Assembly: GCF_902686445.1 (NCBI RefSeq)
Contig: NC_062222.1
Location: forward strand, 132,997,035 to 133,061,034
Length of the DNA: 64,000 bases
From: Sciurus carolinensis
Taxonomy: Eukaryota; Chordata; Mammalia; Rodentia; Sciuridae
Reading direction: 5' to 3'
Below are positions 1 to 10,205 of the stretch, piece by piece. Made by a program: the position numbers and the translations under genes. The first letter of the stretch is position 1. Each line of letters opens with the position of its first letter. The notes beneath the pieces are model-generated. The model had not been told where the DNA came from. It worked only from the letters and a program-made list of their open reading frames with translations, and did no database searches.

Positions 1-430
1 CTTTAGTCTCCAAGTTTTCATACTTGACATCAAGCAAGCCAGTTTCACCAGCTTTAAAGTAAGAGTACTGGCTTTTACCTTTCATATCTGTAACTGTAAA
101 ACCATTTACTCCTTCTATTTAACTGGGGTCTATTTAACTATGGGAAGTTATCCTTACATCATCCTGTCTGTCCGGTCAGTGATGACCTATTATCTCAAAT
201 TACCTCAGGTTGTAATTACATTGTACTTCTATAAGGCACTAACAGATAACACTTAAAATTTACAAGGAAAATGCAAAATTAAATTAAGAAAAATAAAAAT
301 ATATTGAGTTTGTGTAATAGCTATAAATCAAGAAATGTAATTTTTTGAATCCCAAACCTTTACTTTAAACCTTGATTTGAAGAACACCAACTTGGTAAAA
401 TGTTCTAAACCGCATACTTTCAAGATTTAT
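1..430. other. Unassigned AT-rich sequence
   Basis: No coding potential, repeat or RNA gene was recognised. The stretch is AT-rich intergenic or intronic sequence that ends at the target site of the ID SINE. Confidence 0.5.
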
Positions 431-541
431 GGGGCTGGGGAGATAGCTCAGTTGGTAGAGTGTTTGCCTTGCAAGCACAAGGCCCTGGGTTCAATCCCCA
501 GTACCGCAAAAAAAAAAAAAATAAATAAAAATATATAAATA
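431..541 (+). mobile_element. ID SINE (tRNA-Ala-derived), full length
   Basis: The body starts GGGGCTGGGGAGATAGCTCA and ends at the CCC of CCCAGTACCGC, followed by an A-rich tail. A pol III A box (TAGCTCAGTTGG, 444-455) and B box (GGTTCAATCCC, 488-498) are both visible. A 9-bp target-site duplication AAGATTTAT flanks it (422-430 and 542-550), which shows L1-mediated insertion. ID elements are mobilised in trans by L1. The near-consensus body suggests a fairly young copy. The abundance of this SINE type points to rodents, and together with the B1+ID composites elsewhere in the window to Sciuridae. Confidence 0.93.
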
Positions 542-550
542 AAGATTTAT

Positions 551-900
551 ATACTTGGAAGATATGAATACATTTAATATATCAAGAAGCCAGTAATAGT
601 AGCACAATTACACTGATGTTCTTATATTAACCAAGGTACCAAGATTAGTTTTTAAAGAAAAATTTTGACTCAGTAATGAAGTATAATCATCTAAAATAAA
701 AGTTGTTGTTTAAACAATTGTAAAGACCCTAATTTTGGTAAGACTAACTCCTCTAAAGAAAAAAAAAAAAATTAACAGATACAGGAGATTATTTTGATAG
801 ATAAGAGTTAGTTATTTTTTTAAGAAATATTTGTTACTTCAAGTCATAAAGGATTCAGCATTGGCTTATATCAGTATATTAATATTTGACCTTAAGAAAA
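551..900. other. Unassigned AT-rich sequence
   Basis: Nothing recognised beyond short A-runs. It ends at the L1-A target-site duplication. Confidence 0.5.
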
Positions 901-911
901 TCCTTGAATAG

Positions 912-2472
912 GGCGGGCCAAGATGGCGGACTAGAGGGCGGCTGCATTTCACGTTGCTCCAGGACGCAAGATTCAAAAGAGGAGATAGTGAGAGACTTGG
1001 GACCAACTCAAAGCCACCGGGTGAGTCTCTCCTGTTGGGGAGGCGTCCCGGATGGGGCGGTAGCCCCGGAACGCAGGGAATTTGTGAAGTAGAGTTGCTT
1101 GGCCAGACACCCCTCCCCCCCGCTGGAGTGGTAAACAACGACAACTGGGATCATCGTAGAGGAGGCGGCTCAGCACAGCGCTTGGACTCGGAGCAACCAC
1201 TGGGGATCCAGGCAGCTGCCTGAGGAGGAGCTGCGTGGCAAGCTGTTTAGACCCAGAACGACCGCTCCTGAACACCGGGAGGTTGCCCGGAGGAAGAGGA
1301 GGAGCGCGGCGGGTTGCTTGACCTAGGAGTGACTGCATCAGAGCCACAGGTGGTTGCCAGAGGAGGAGCTGCGTGGCGAGCTGTTTGAATTCAGAACAAC
1401 TGCTCCAGAACACTGGTGGCCTGCCTGGAGGAGGAGAGCGGTGGGACGCTTGGTCTAGGAGTGACTGCATCAGAGCCACAGGTGGTTGCCAGAGGAGGAG
1501 GCGAGTGGTGAGTTGATTGGACTAAAAGCGACCCCTCCTGAACACCGGGGGCCTGCCTGGAGGAGGAGCGCGGTGGGTCACTTAGTCTTGGAGCCACCGC
1601 TCCTGAACACCCGGGGGGCTACCCCAAGGAGGAGGAGGAGGAACAGGGCGGGTCACTTGGACTTGGAGTGACTGCCTAGGGCTACGGGTGGTTGGCGGGA
1701 GGAGGAGACCCGAAGTGAGTTGTTTGGACTCCTAGTGACTGCGTTGGAAACCGGGCGGCTGTCCGGAGGAGGAGGTGTGTGACGGGTCTCTGGGTCTCGG
1801 AGCTATTGTACACGGCTCCAGGTGGCGGCTCAGAGGAGGGGCTGCATAGCCAGGCGATTGGTGCAGAGCAGGGTCCCAGGAGCTAGGTGGCTTCTTGCTG
1901 GAAGAGCCGCACAGAGACACGCTTAGGGGCGGAGCGAAGTTTCCAGGGCGGCGGGCAAATTCTCTGGGAGAGGCAGCCTAAGGAGACTCGCCTACGAAGG
2001 GTGAGGCTCCCAGGCCCAGGAAGTAGGTCCGGGCCCCTGGGATCGTTGCAGAGGAAGACAGCCCAGGCCAGGTGGTAGTTGTAGATTGAGGGGAACCTCT
2101 AGGAGGGCAACTGACCAGCGAGACGTCCCCACCGAGTGAGTCTTCCCGGCTGGGGGAGGTTTTCCCACAGGGACGGTAAAACCAGAGACACAGACACAAA
2201 CAGGCCTTGCCTCAGCCTGCAGTCTAGTTCCCCATTGGATGACCATTGGTCAACAAGTGGAGGCACCTCTGTCCACTATCAGGGAATATACCCCACCTGA
2301 GGGTCACCAACCCTAGAGAGGCAGCTTCCTTGTGGAGCACCGCATGATCAACTTCCTCCAAGACTGCAGGCTACTGAAGGATAAGAGGGGATATACTAGC
2401 AATCTTCAGGGACATTATAAGTCGATAGAGGAAATCTGCAATATCTTATTGACCCACTGATTCCTGAACAAT
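912..2472 (+). promoter_or_regulatory. L1-A 5'UTR / internal promoter region
   Basis: This 1.56-kb GC-rich leader lies between the element start and the ORF1 ATG. L1 5'UTRs contain an internal pol II promoter, so the function is inferred from position. The first part holds an AAGATGGCGG motif. The middle is a degenerate tandem array of about 68-bp units (separate entry). The last 600 bases are single copy and shared with L1-C and L1-E, ending with the leader common to all copies (GCTACTGAAGGATAAGAG). It is CpG-rich, in contrast to the AT-rich flanks. Confidence 0.75.
1161..1900 (+). repeat. About 68-bp tandem array in L1-A 5'UTR (11 degenerate units)
   Basis: Each unit opens with a GAGGAGGAG-type purine block and continues with a variant of CTTGGACTCGGAGCGACC and CTCCTGAACACCGGGGG. 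Unit starts are near 1161, 1222, 1290, 1360, 1428, 1492, 1560, 1627, 1698, 1766 and 1833, giving spacings of 61-71 bases. Neighbouring units alternate between two variants, so the higher-order unit is a dimer of about 132-136 bp. The same array is present in L1-C (reverse strand) and L1-E, but not in L1-B or L1-D. Confidence 0.85.
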
Positions 2473-3484
2473 ATGAGAAAACAAGGGAAGAAAATGCCCC
2501 AAACAAATCTAGATGTTACATCAATAGAATCCAATGACAGCATGGCAGAAGAAATGACAGAAAGGGAGTTCAGAATGTACATAATTAAAATGATTAGGGA
2601 AGCAAATGATGAGATAAAAGAGCAAATGCAGGCATTGAACGATCGCACCAATCGACAGTTAACAGAGCAAATTCAGGAAGCAAAAGATCATTTCAATAAA
2701 GAGTTAGAGATATTGAAAAAACCAAACAGAAATCCTTGAAATGAAGGAAACAATAAACCAAATTAAGAACTCCATAGAAAGCATAACCAATAGGATAGAA
2801 CAGCTGGAAGATAGAACTTCAGATATTGAAGACGAAATATTTAACCTCGAAAACAAAGTTGAACAGACAGAGAAGATGGTGAGAAATCATGAACAGAATC
2901 TCCAAGAACTATGGGATATCATGAAAAGGCCAAATTTGAGAATTATTGGGATTGAGGAAGGCTTAGAGAAACAAACCAAAGGAATGAACAATCTATTTGA
3001 AGAAATAATATCAGAAAATTTCCCAAATCTGAAGAATGAAATGGAAAATCAAGTCCAAGAGGCTTATAGGACTCCAAATACACAAAATTACAACAGACCC
3101 ACACCAAGGCACATTATAATGAAAATACCTAACATACAAAATAAAGACAGAATTTTAAAGGCTGTGAGAGAAAAGAACCAAATTACATTCAGGGGGAAGC
3201 CAATATGGATATCAGCAGATTTTTCAATCGAGACCCTAAAAGCTAGAAGGGCCTGGAACAACATTTTTCAAGCTCTGAAAGAAAATGGATGCCAACCAAG
3301 AATCTTATACCCAGCAAAACTTACCTTCAAATTTGACGATGAAATAAAATCATTCCATGATAAACAAAAGCTAAAAGAATTTACAAAAAGAAAGCCAGCA
3401 TTACAGAACATTCTCAGCAAAATATTTCATGAGGAAGAGATAAAAAACAAAGAAGCAAATCAGCAAAGGGAGGAATTATCCTAA
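2473..3484 (+). pseudogene. L1-A ORF1 (RNA-binding chaperone), one frameshift
   Basis: ORF1p is the trimeric RNA-binding protein that packages L1 RNA. The reading frame starts at the ATG of MRKQGKKMPQTN, which aligns with the ORF1 start in L1-C, L1-D and L1-E. It runs to residue 89, then breaks in the A-rich stretch near 2716-2730 and resumes in the +1 frame at MKETINQIKN (2741) to the stop at 3482-3484. The N-terminal half is rich in E/K/Q with heptad character (coiled coil). The second half carries the RRM-like and C-terminal domain sequence (RNLRIIGIEEG-like and ARRAWNNIFQ motifs). One copy of the 11-residue coiled-coil repeat is present, against two in L1-C, L1-D and L1-E. The frame break makes it a pseudogene unless frameshifting occurs. 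Confidence 0.88.
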
Positions 3485-3533
3485 AGGAACTGTCAAATAA
3501 AGGAGGAACCAAGATGTGTCAAAAATTTTAAAT

Positions 3534-6500
3534 ATGAACCAAATGAGTGAGAATACAAATCATATCTCAATAATAACCCTGAATGTTAATGGCCTGAATT
3601 CATCAATCAAAAGACATAGACTGGAAGATTGGATTAAAAAGAAATATCCAACAATATGTTGCCTGCAAGAGACTCACCTCATAGAAAGAGATACCCATAG
3701 ACTAAAGGTGAAAGGATGGGGAAAAACATACCATGCACATGGACTCAGCAAAAAAGCTGGAGTATCCATCCTCATTTCAGATAATGTGGACTTCAAGCCA
3801 ATGTTAGTCAGAAGGGATAAAGAAGGACATTTCATACTGCTTACGGGAAGCATAAATCAGCAAGATATAACAATCATAAACATCTATGCCCCAAACAGTG
3901 GCTCATCCATGTATGTTAAACAAATCCTTCTCAATTTTAGAAACCAAGTAGACCATAACACAATAATACTAGGTGATTTTAACATGCCTCTTTCACCACT
4001 GGACAGATCTTCCAAACAAAAATTGAACAAAGAAACCATAGATCTCAATAACACAATCAATAATTTAGACTTAACAGACATTTATAGAATATACCATCCA
4101 ACCAAGAGCGAATACACTTTCTTCTCAGCAGCACATGGATCCTTCTCTAAAATAGATCATATATTATGCCACAAAGCTAATGTCAGCAAATACAAGAAGA
4201 TAGAGACACTACCTTGTATTCTATCAGATCATAATGGATTGAAGGTACAAATTAATGAAAGAGTAAAAAACAGAAACTACTCCAACACCTGGAGATTAAA
4301 CAATATGCTACTATATGAAGAATGGATAACAGAAGATATTAGGAAGGAAATTAAAAATTTCTTAGAGGTAAACGAGAACAAAGAAACATCATATCAAAAT
4401 CTCTGGGACACTATGAAAGCAGTACTTAGAGGAAGATTTATTTCATGGAGTGCATTTAATAAAAGAAGTAAAACTCAAAAAATAAATGACCTAACACTAC
4501 AGCTCAAAGCCCTAGAAAAAGAAGAACAGACCAACACCAAAAGTAGTAGAAGACAGGAAATAAACTGAGAGCTGAAATCAATGAAATTGAAACAAAAGAA
4601 ACAATACAAAAAATTGACAAAATAAATAGTTGGTTCTTCGAAAAAATAAACAAAATTGATAAACCTTTAGCCACACTAACAAAGAGAAGACGAGAGAAAA
4701 CCCAAATCACTAAAATTCAGAATGAACAAGGAAATATCACAACAGACACGAGTGAAATACAAAACATAATTAGAAGCTATTTTGAAAATCTATACTCCAA
4801 CAAAATAGAAAATTTCGAAGACATCAACAGGTTTCTAGAGACATATGAATTGCCTAAACTGAACGAGGAGGACATACACAATTTAAAGAGACCAATTTCA
4901 AGTAATGAAATAGAAGAAGTCATCAAAAGCCTTCCAACAAAGAAAAGTCCAGGACCAGATGGGTTCTCAGCCAAGTTCTACAAAACTTTTAAAGAAGAGC
5001 TCATTCCAATACTTCTCAAAGTATTCCAGAAAATAGAAGAGGAGGGAACTCTCCCAAACTCATTCTATGAAGCCAATATTACCCTGATTCCTAAACCAGA
5101 CAGAGACACATCAAGGAAAGAAAATTTCAGACCAATATCCTTAATGAACATTGATGCAAAAATTGTCAACAAAATTTTAGCAAATCGCATACAAAAACAT
5201 ATTAAAAAGATAGTGCACCATGATCAAGTGGGTTTCATCCCAGGGATGCAAGGTTGGTTCAACGTCAGGAAATCAATAAATGTAATTCACCATATCAATA
5301 GACTTAAAGTCAAGAATCACATAATTATTTCGATAGATGCAGAAAAAGCATTTGATAAAATACAGCACCCATTCATGCTCAAAACACTAGAAAAAATAGG
5401 GATAGTGGGAACGTTCCTAAACATTGTAAAGGCCATCTATGCTAAACCCATGGCTAATATCATTCTAAATGGTGAAAAACTGAAAGCATTCCCTCTAAAA
5501 ACTGGAACAAGGCAGGGATGCCCTCTTTCACCACTTCTATTCAATATCGTCCTTGAAACTCTAGCCAGAGCAATTAGACAGACCAAAGATATTAAAGGGA
5601 TACGAATAGGAAAAGAAGAACTCAAACTATCCCTATTTTCTGATGATATGATTATATACTTAGAGGAACCAGGAAATTCCACCAGAAAACTTTTAGATCT
5701 CATAAGTGAATTCAGTAAAGTAGCAGGATATAAGATCAATGCACATAAATCTAAGGCATTTTTATACATAAGCGATGAATCTTCAGAAAGACAAATTAGG
5801 AAAACTACCCCATTCACAATAGCTTCGAAAAAAATAAAGTATTTGGGAATCAATCTCACAAAAGAGGTGAAAGACCTCTACAATGAGAACTACAGAACAC
5901 TAAAGAAAGAAATTAAAGAAAACCTTAGAAGATGGAAAGATCTCCCATGTTCTTGGATGGGAAGAATTAATATTGTCAAATTGGCCATACTACCAAAAGT
6001 GCTATACAGATTCAATGCAATTCCAATTAAAATCCCAATGATGTACCTTACAGAAATAGAGCAAGCAATTATGAAATTCACCTGGAAGAATAAAAAACCC
6101 AGAATAGCTAAAGCAATCCTTGGCAGAAAGAGTGAAGCAGGGGGTATTGCAATACCAGATCTTCAACTCTACTACAAAGCAATAGTAACAAAAACGGCAT
6201 GGTATTGGTACCAAAATAGAAAGGTGGATCAATGGTACAGAATAGAGGACATGGACACAAACCCAAATAAATACAATTTTCTCATACTAGACAAAGGGGC
6301 CAAAAATATGCAATGGAGAAAAGATAGCCTCTTCAACAAATGGTGCTGGGAGAATTGGAAATCCATATGCAACAGAATGAAACTAAACCCATATCTCTCA
6401 CCATGCACGAAACTAAACTCAAAATGGATAATGGATCTCGGAATCAGACCAGAGACCTTGCATCTTATAGAAGAAAAAGTAGGTCCAGAGCTTCAACATG

Positions 6501-7363
6501 TCGGCTTAGGAGCAGACTTCCTCAACAGGACTCCCATAGCACAAGAAATAAAAGCAAGAATTAATAACTGGGATAGATTCAAATTAAAAAGCTTTCTCTC
6601 AGCAAAGGAAACTATCAGCTATGCGAAGAAAGAGCCTACAGAGTGGGAGAACATCTTTGCCAATCATACTTCAGCTAGAGCGCTAATCTCCAGAATCTAT
6701 AAAGAACTCAAAAAACTCTACACCAAGAATTTAAATAATCCAATTGACAAATGGGCTAAAGAAATGAATAGACACTTCACAGAAGAAGATATACAAACAA
6801 TCAACAAACATATGGAAAAATGTTCAACATCTCTAGTAATAAGAGAAATGCAAATCGAAACCACCCTAAGATTCCATCTCACCCCAATTAGAATGGCGAT
6901 TATCAAGAATACAAGCAACAACAGGTGTTGGCAAGGATGTGGGGAGAAAGGTACACTCATACATTGCTGGTGGGGCTGCAAATTAGTGCAGCCACTCTGG
7001 AAAGCAGTGTGGAGATTCCTTAGAAAACTTGGAATGGAACCACCATTTGACCCAGCTATCCCACTCCTTGGCCTATACCCAAAGGACTTAAAATCAGCAT
7101 ATTACAGAGATACAGCCACATCAATGTTCATAGCTGCTCAGTTCACAATAACCAGATTGTGGAACCAACCTAGATGTCCTTCAATTGATGAATGGATAAA
7201 GAAAATGTGGTATATATATACAATGGAATATTACTCAGCCATAATGAATGATAAAATTATGGCATTTGCAGGCAAATGGATGATATTGGAGAATATCATG
7301 CTAAGTGAGATAAGCCAATCTCAGAAAACCAAAGGAAGAATGATATCGCTAATAAGTGGATGA
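3534..7363 (+). pseudogene. L1-A ORF2 (endonuclease-reverse transcriptase), one frameshift
   Basis: ORF2p nicks target DNA and reverse transcribes L1 RNA. The chosen start is the ATG at 3534 (MNQMSENTNHIS). The APE-type endonuclease occupies about the first 240 residues, with LNVNGL, QETHL, GDFN, FSKIDH and SDHN motifs, so its catalytic N, E, D and H residues are present. The reverse transcriptase follows, with [21 protein letters not shown] and the active site FSDDM (5636-5650). The usual alanine of FADD is serine, but both aspartates are kept. The C-terminal Cys/His cluster (CWQGCGEKG...HCWWGC, 6926-6979) is intact. A deletion of about 4 bases near 4558-4564, compared with L1-E, shifts the frame between endonuclease and RT. 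From 4562 to the stop at 7363 the second frame is open throughout. Confidence 0.93.
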
Positions 7364-7645
7364 TGACACATAATGGGGGGTGGTAAGGATTAGTGTTGGG
7401 GTTGGAGTTGGGTTTAGGGAGGGGGGCAGGAATGGAGGAAGGAAGGATTGTATAGAGGGAGGGGAGGGGTGGGAGGGGAGAGAGGGAAGGGAAAAAATGG
7501 CGGAATGAATCAAACATCATTACCCTATGTAAATTTATGATTACACAAATGGTATGCCTTTACGCCATATACAGACAGAGAAACAACATGTATCCCATTT
7601 GTTTACAATAAAATAATAATAATAATAATAATAAAAAAAAGAGAG
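7364..7645 (+). other. L1-A 3'UTR and tail
   Basis: The first part is a G-rich purine tract, including a run of degenerate TTAGTG/TTGGGG/TTAGGG-like hexamers at 7390-7419. The second part is the conserved end also found in L1-B, L1-D and L1-E (TCCCATTTGTTTACAATAAA). AATAAA polyadenylation signals precede an (AAT)n/A8 tail. A G-rich polypurine 3'UTR is typical of mammalian L1s. Confidence 0.85.
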
Positions 7646-7656
7646 TCCTTGAATAG

Positions 7657-7991
7657 CTTTAACTGCTTGTTCTAATATTATATAACAAACTTGGTTACAC
7701 ACAATTTTTTGCAATTTCCCCTCCACAAACCTTCTGCAACTTACTTAGATATTCTACAATTTTTACATTGCCACAGGAAGACTTTCATCCAGAAACATTT
7801 CTTTTTCCTTCTACTTTTCACATTAAAATATACTTCATACTTAGAACCTGCTTGTTTCTCTTTTCTAGCTGTTGACCCTTTTTAAAATGTACATTGTGAA
7901 ACAACCCTTAAATTATTTTTGAATTTAGGCAAATCACTCCACTTTAATAAGATGAAATACTTTCATGTTTTCATAATATCTTAATTGAAAC
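7657..7991. other. Unassigned AT-rich sequence
   Basis: No gene or repeat was recognised between the L1-A duplication and the cytochrome c retrocopy. Confidence 0.45.
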
Positions 7992-8007
7992 CCAACTGTA
8001 ATCTCTT

Positions 8008-8957
8008 TTTTTTTTAAGTGTTAAATATTCTTTATTTAATATTATACATATGTCACACTAAAATGCCTTTCCATAAGGAAAAGACAGCATTTGATATACA
8101 GGGAATTTTAATTAAATTGGCATGGTCAAAAAAAATATAGGCACTGCTTCCTTATCTTCAACCATTGCCTTTAATAGGCTATGAAACACAAATTGAAACA
8201 TGTGAATCATGCTTGGTTCTGAGAGTAAAGAGATTTCCCCCATATTTAAACATATTCACATAATTAGTTATATAAACCTAAACATAAACCAGTTTTGAGA
8301 TGTCATTCACCATTTTTTTGAAATACTGAATATTACTAATTAAGTCTAACCATAACTTTAAAAAGGGGAAAGTGATAGAATTTACTGAAGTGGGAGTATA
8401 ACCAAAATATTAATTTAACGACGTCAATTTTACGTATATCAGGACTGTCCAACAAAAATAATTTTGTCAGCCATTCATGATCTGAATTCTGGTGTATCAC
8501 ATCACTTAAATTATGGTGCACATAAAAAAGCCATGAGACATTTGTTTGGTAATAAATAAGGCAGTGGCTATTACTCATTAGTAGCTTTTTTGAGGTAAGC
8601 TATTAAGTCTGCCCTTTCTCCCTTTTTCTTAATGCCAGCAAAGATCACTTTTGTTCCAGGGATGTACTTTTTGGGATTCTCCAAATACTCCATCAGTGTA
8701 TCCTCTCCCCAGGTGATGCCTTTGTTCTTGTTGGCATCTGTGTAACAGAATCCAGCAGCCTGATCTGTCTTCCGCCCAAACAGTCCGTGGAGATTTGGCC
8801 CAGTCTTGTGTTTGCCCCCCCTTTCTACAGTGTGGCACCGGGCACACTTCTGAACAAAGATCTTCTTGCTTTTCTCAACATCACCCATTTTTAATTCGTT
8901 TTTTTTGTCGCTAGTGCAAAGAAGTTTCCCGCTCAGAAGCCAGACGTCCCACTCTCT
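8008..8957 (-). mobile_element. Retrotransposed CYCS mRNA (processed copy with UTRs)
   Basis: On the minus strand this reads as a complete intronless mRNA: 5' leader, 105-codon frame, a 3'UTR with the features of the cytochrome c transcript, an AATAAA signal (complement near 8032-8037) and a short poly(A) tail (the T-run from about 8006). A 16-bp target-site duplication with one mismatch flanks it: CCAACTGTAATCTCTT at 7992-8007 and CCAACTGTAACCTCTT at 8958-8973. This is the hallmark of L1-mediated retrotransposition. No promoter is expected to have travelled with it. Confidence 0.93.
8571..8888 (-). pseudogene. CYCS: Cytochrome c retropseudogene, open frame but Met80 lost
   Basis: The frame starts [20 protein letters not shown] and ends AYLKKATNE, 105 residues like somatic cytochrome c, with no stop or frameshift. 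The heme-binding CxxCH motif (CARCH) is kept. Codon 81 (8646-8648), mature residue 80, reads Val in GTKVIFAG where the family has the axial heme ligand Met. Other changes from the usual mammalian sequence include Ser for Gly in MGDVEKSKK, Asp for Gly in GRKTDQ, and Cys for Ser in AGFCYT. Cytochrome c carries electrons between complexes III and IV and triggers the apoptosome. Without Met80 this copy could not act as a normal electron carrier. The lack of introns, flanking duplication and substitutions mark it as a processed pseudogene; the open frame is probably residual. Confidence 0.93.
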
Positions 8958-8973
8958 CCAACTGTAACCTCTT

Positions 8974-9535
8974 ATACTCTTTGAATATAAATTACATCTT
9001 AACTCTTTGTAATCCTGTTTTAGTGAAAACACAGACAGAAAGTAATCTTAAACCTTTTCTGTTTACCAATTTATGAAAATACACATAATGTTTACATATA
9101 TTACCTTTTGGAATTTAAGAAGTTAAGAATGCTTGATTTTACATTTAGTTGTTGATGTTTTAGTACTTTAATTTTGTAAATTAACCAAATGTCTCCTTAA
9201 CAAACACATTTATGAAGATTATTCCCATCGATGTTAAATCTAATTTACTCATTTTTAACTGTAAAAAGCAAGATATCAGACAAGTGTAGTGAACAGTATT
9301 AGCCATTCTTGTTGAAGAAAAATCCTAGAAGTAATGGATATTCGATTCTAGACATTTTATAGAAACAAACATTCCATTGTCTGACCACCTGGAAAAATTT
9401 GTGAGTTAATACTTTTAAACACTTCTTTATTTTCATCTGTTTACCTAATTTAAAATAAACTTTTAATTCACAAGGAATAAAAGGCATTTGGATTCATTTC
9501 TCATTTAACTTTTAATTTATGAGTGTTTAGTCACC
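8974..9535. other. Unassigned AT-rich sequence
   Basis: No gene, RNA or repeat was recognised. Confidence 0.45.
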
Positions 9536-10205
9536 TATATGTCAATTTATTTATTTATTTATTTTTATATTTACAGAATGCATTTTGTTTCATTGTACAC
9601 AAATGGGGTACAAATTTTCATTTCTATGGTTGTACACAATGTAGATTCACACCTTTCGTGTACTCATATATGAACGTAGTTACAATAATGATATTTGTCT
9701 CATTCCACTATCTTTCCTTCCCTTGCCCCCTTCCCTCCCCTCATTTTCCTCTCTACATAATCCAATGTTCCTCCATTTTTCCCTTACCACCCCCAGTTAT
9801 GTATCATCATCCATTTATCAGATAAAACATTTGGGCTTTGGCTTTATGGGATTGACTTATTTCACTCAACATGATATTGTCCAACTCCATCCATTTACCG
9901 GCAAATGCCATGTTTTTATTCTTCTTTATGGCTGAATAATATTCCACTGTGTATATATACCACAGTTTCTTTATCCATTCATCTATTGAAGGGTATCTAG
10001 GTTGGTTCCACAAGCTAGCTATTGTAAATGGAGCTGCTGTAAACATTGATGTGACTACTTTACTGTAGTATGCTGATTTTAAGTCATTTGAGTATTAACC
10101 AAGGAGTGGGATAGCTGGGTCAGATGATGAGTCCATTCGAAGTTTTCTGAGGAATCTCAGTAATGTTTTCTGCAGTGGCTGCACCAATTTGCAACTCCAC
10201 CTTTT
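9536..10205 (-). mobile_element. 5'-truncated L1 3' end
   Basis: On the minus strand the sequence encodes the last part of L1 ORF2 (FTIASLWNQPRYPSIDEW, then YTVEYYSAIKK and FAGKWMELDNIMLSE, 9807-10046). A 3'UTR follows with GTACACAA/CCCATTTGTGTACAAT and an A-rich (AAATA)n tail at the left edge. The upstream boundary near 10205 falls inside ORF2, so the insert is 5' truncated. Its 3'UTR resembles that of L1-B more than L1-A, so it belongs to an older subfamily. Confidence 0.88.

Larger units (their letters stand above)
912..7645 (+). mobile_element. L1-A: full-length LINE-1, nearly intact
   Basis: This is a complete non-LTR retrotransposon: 5'UTR (912-2472), ORF1 (2473-3484), ORF2 (3534-7363), 3'UTR and an A-rich/(AAT)n tail. 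A perfect 11-bp target-site duplication TCCTTGAATAG flanks it (901-911 and 7646-7656), so the insertion boundaries are secure. The 5' end begins with GGGCGGGCCAAGATGGCGG, where the AAGATGGC core resembles a YY1-type site as found at the start of other mammalian L1s. Each ORF carries one frame break and no other stop was seen. It is the best-preserved autonomous element in the window and is close in sequence to L1-E. By the visible breaks it is inactive. Confidence 0.95.

Noticed and set aside
431..507. A functional tRNA gene (A box, B box, tRNA-Ala-like)
   Set aside because: The sequence is an ID SINE with an A-rich tail and a target-site duplication; it lacks a proper tRNA fold and terminator.
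5437..5859. 140-codon antisense frame over L1-A ORF2 (and similar at 36552-36818 and 61905-62177)
   Set aside because: It is a shadow of the RT coding strand. The same pattern in every copy follows from conservation of ORF2.
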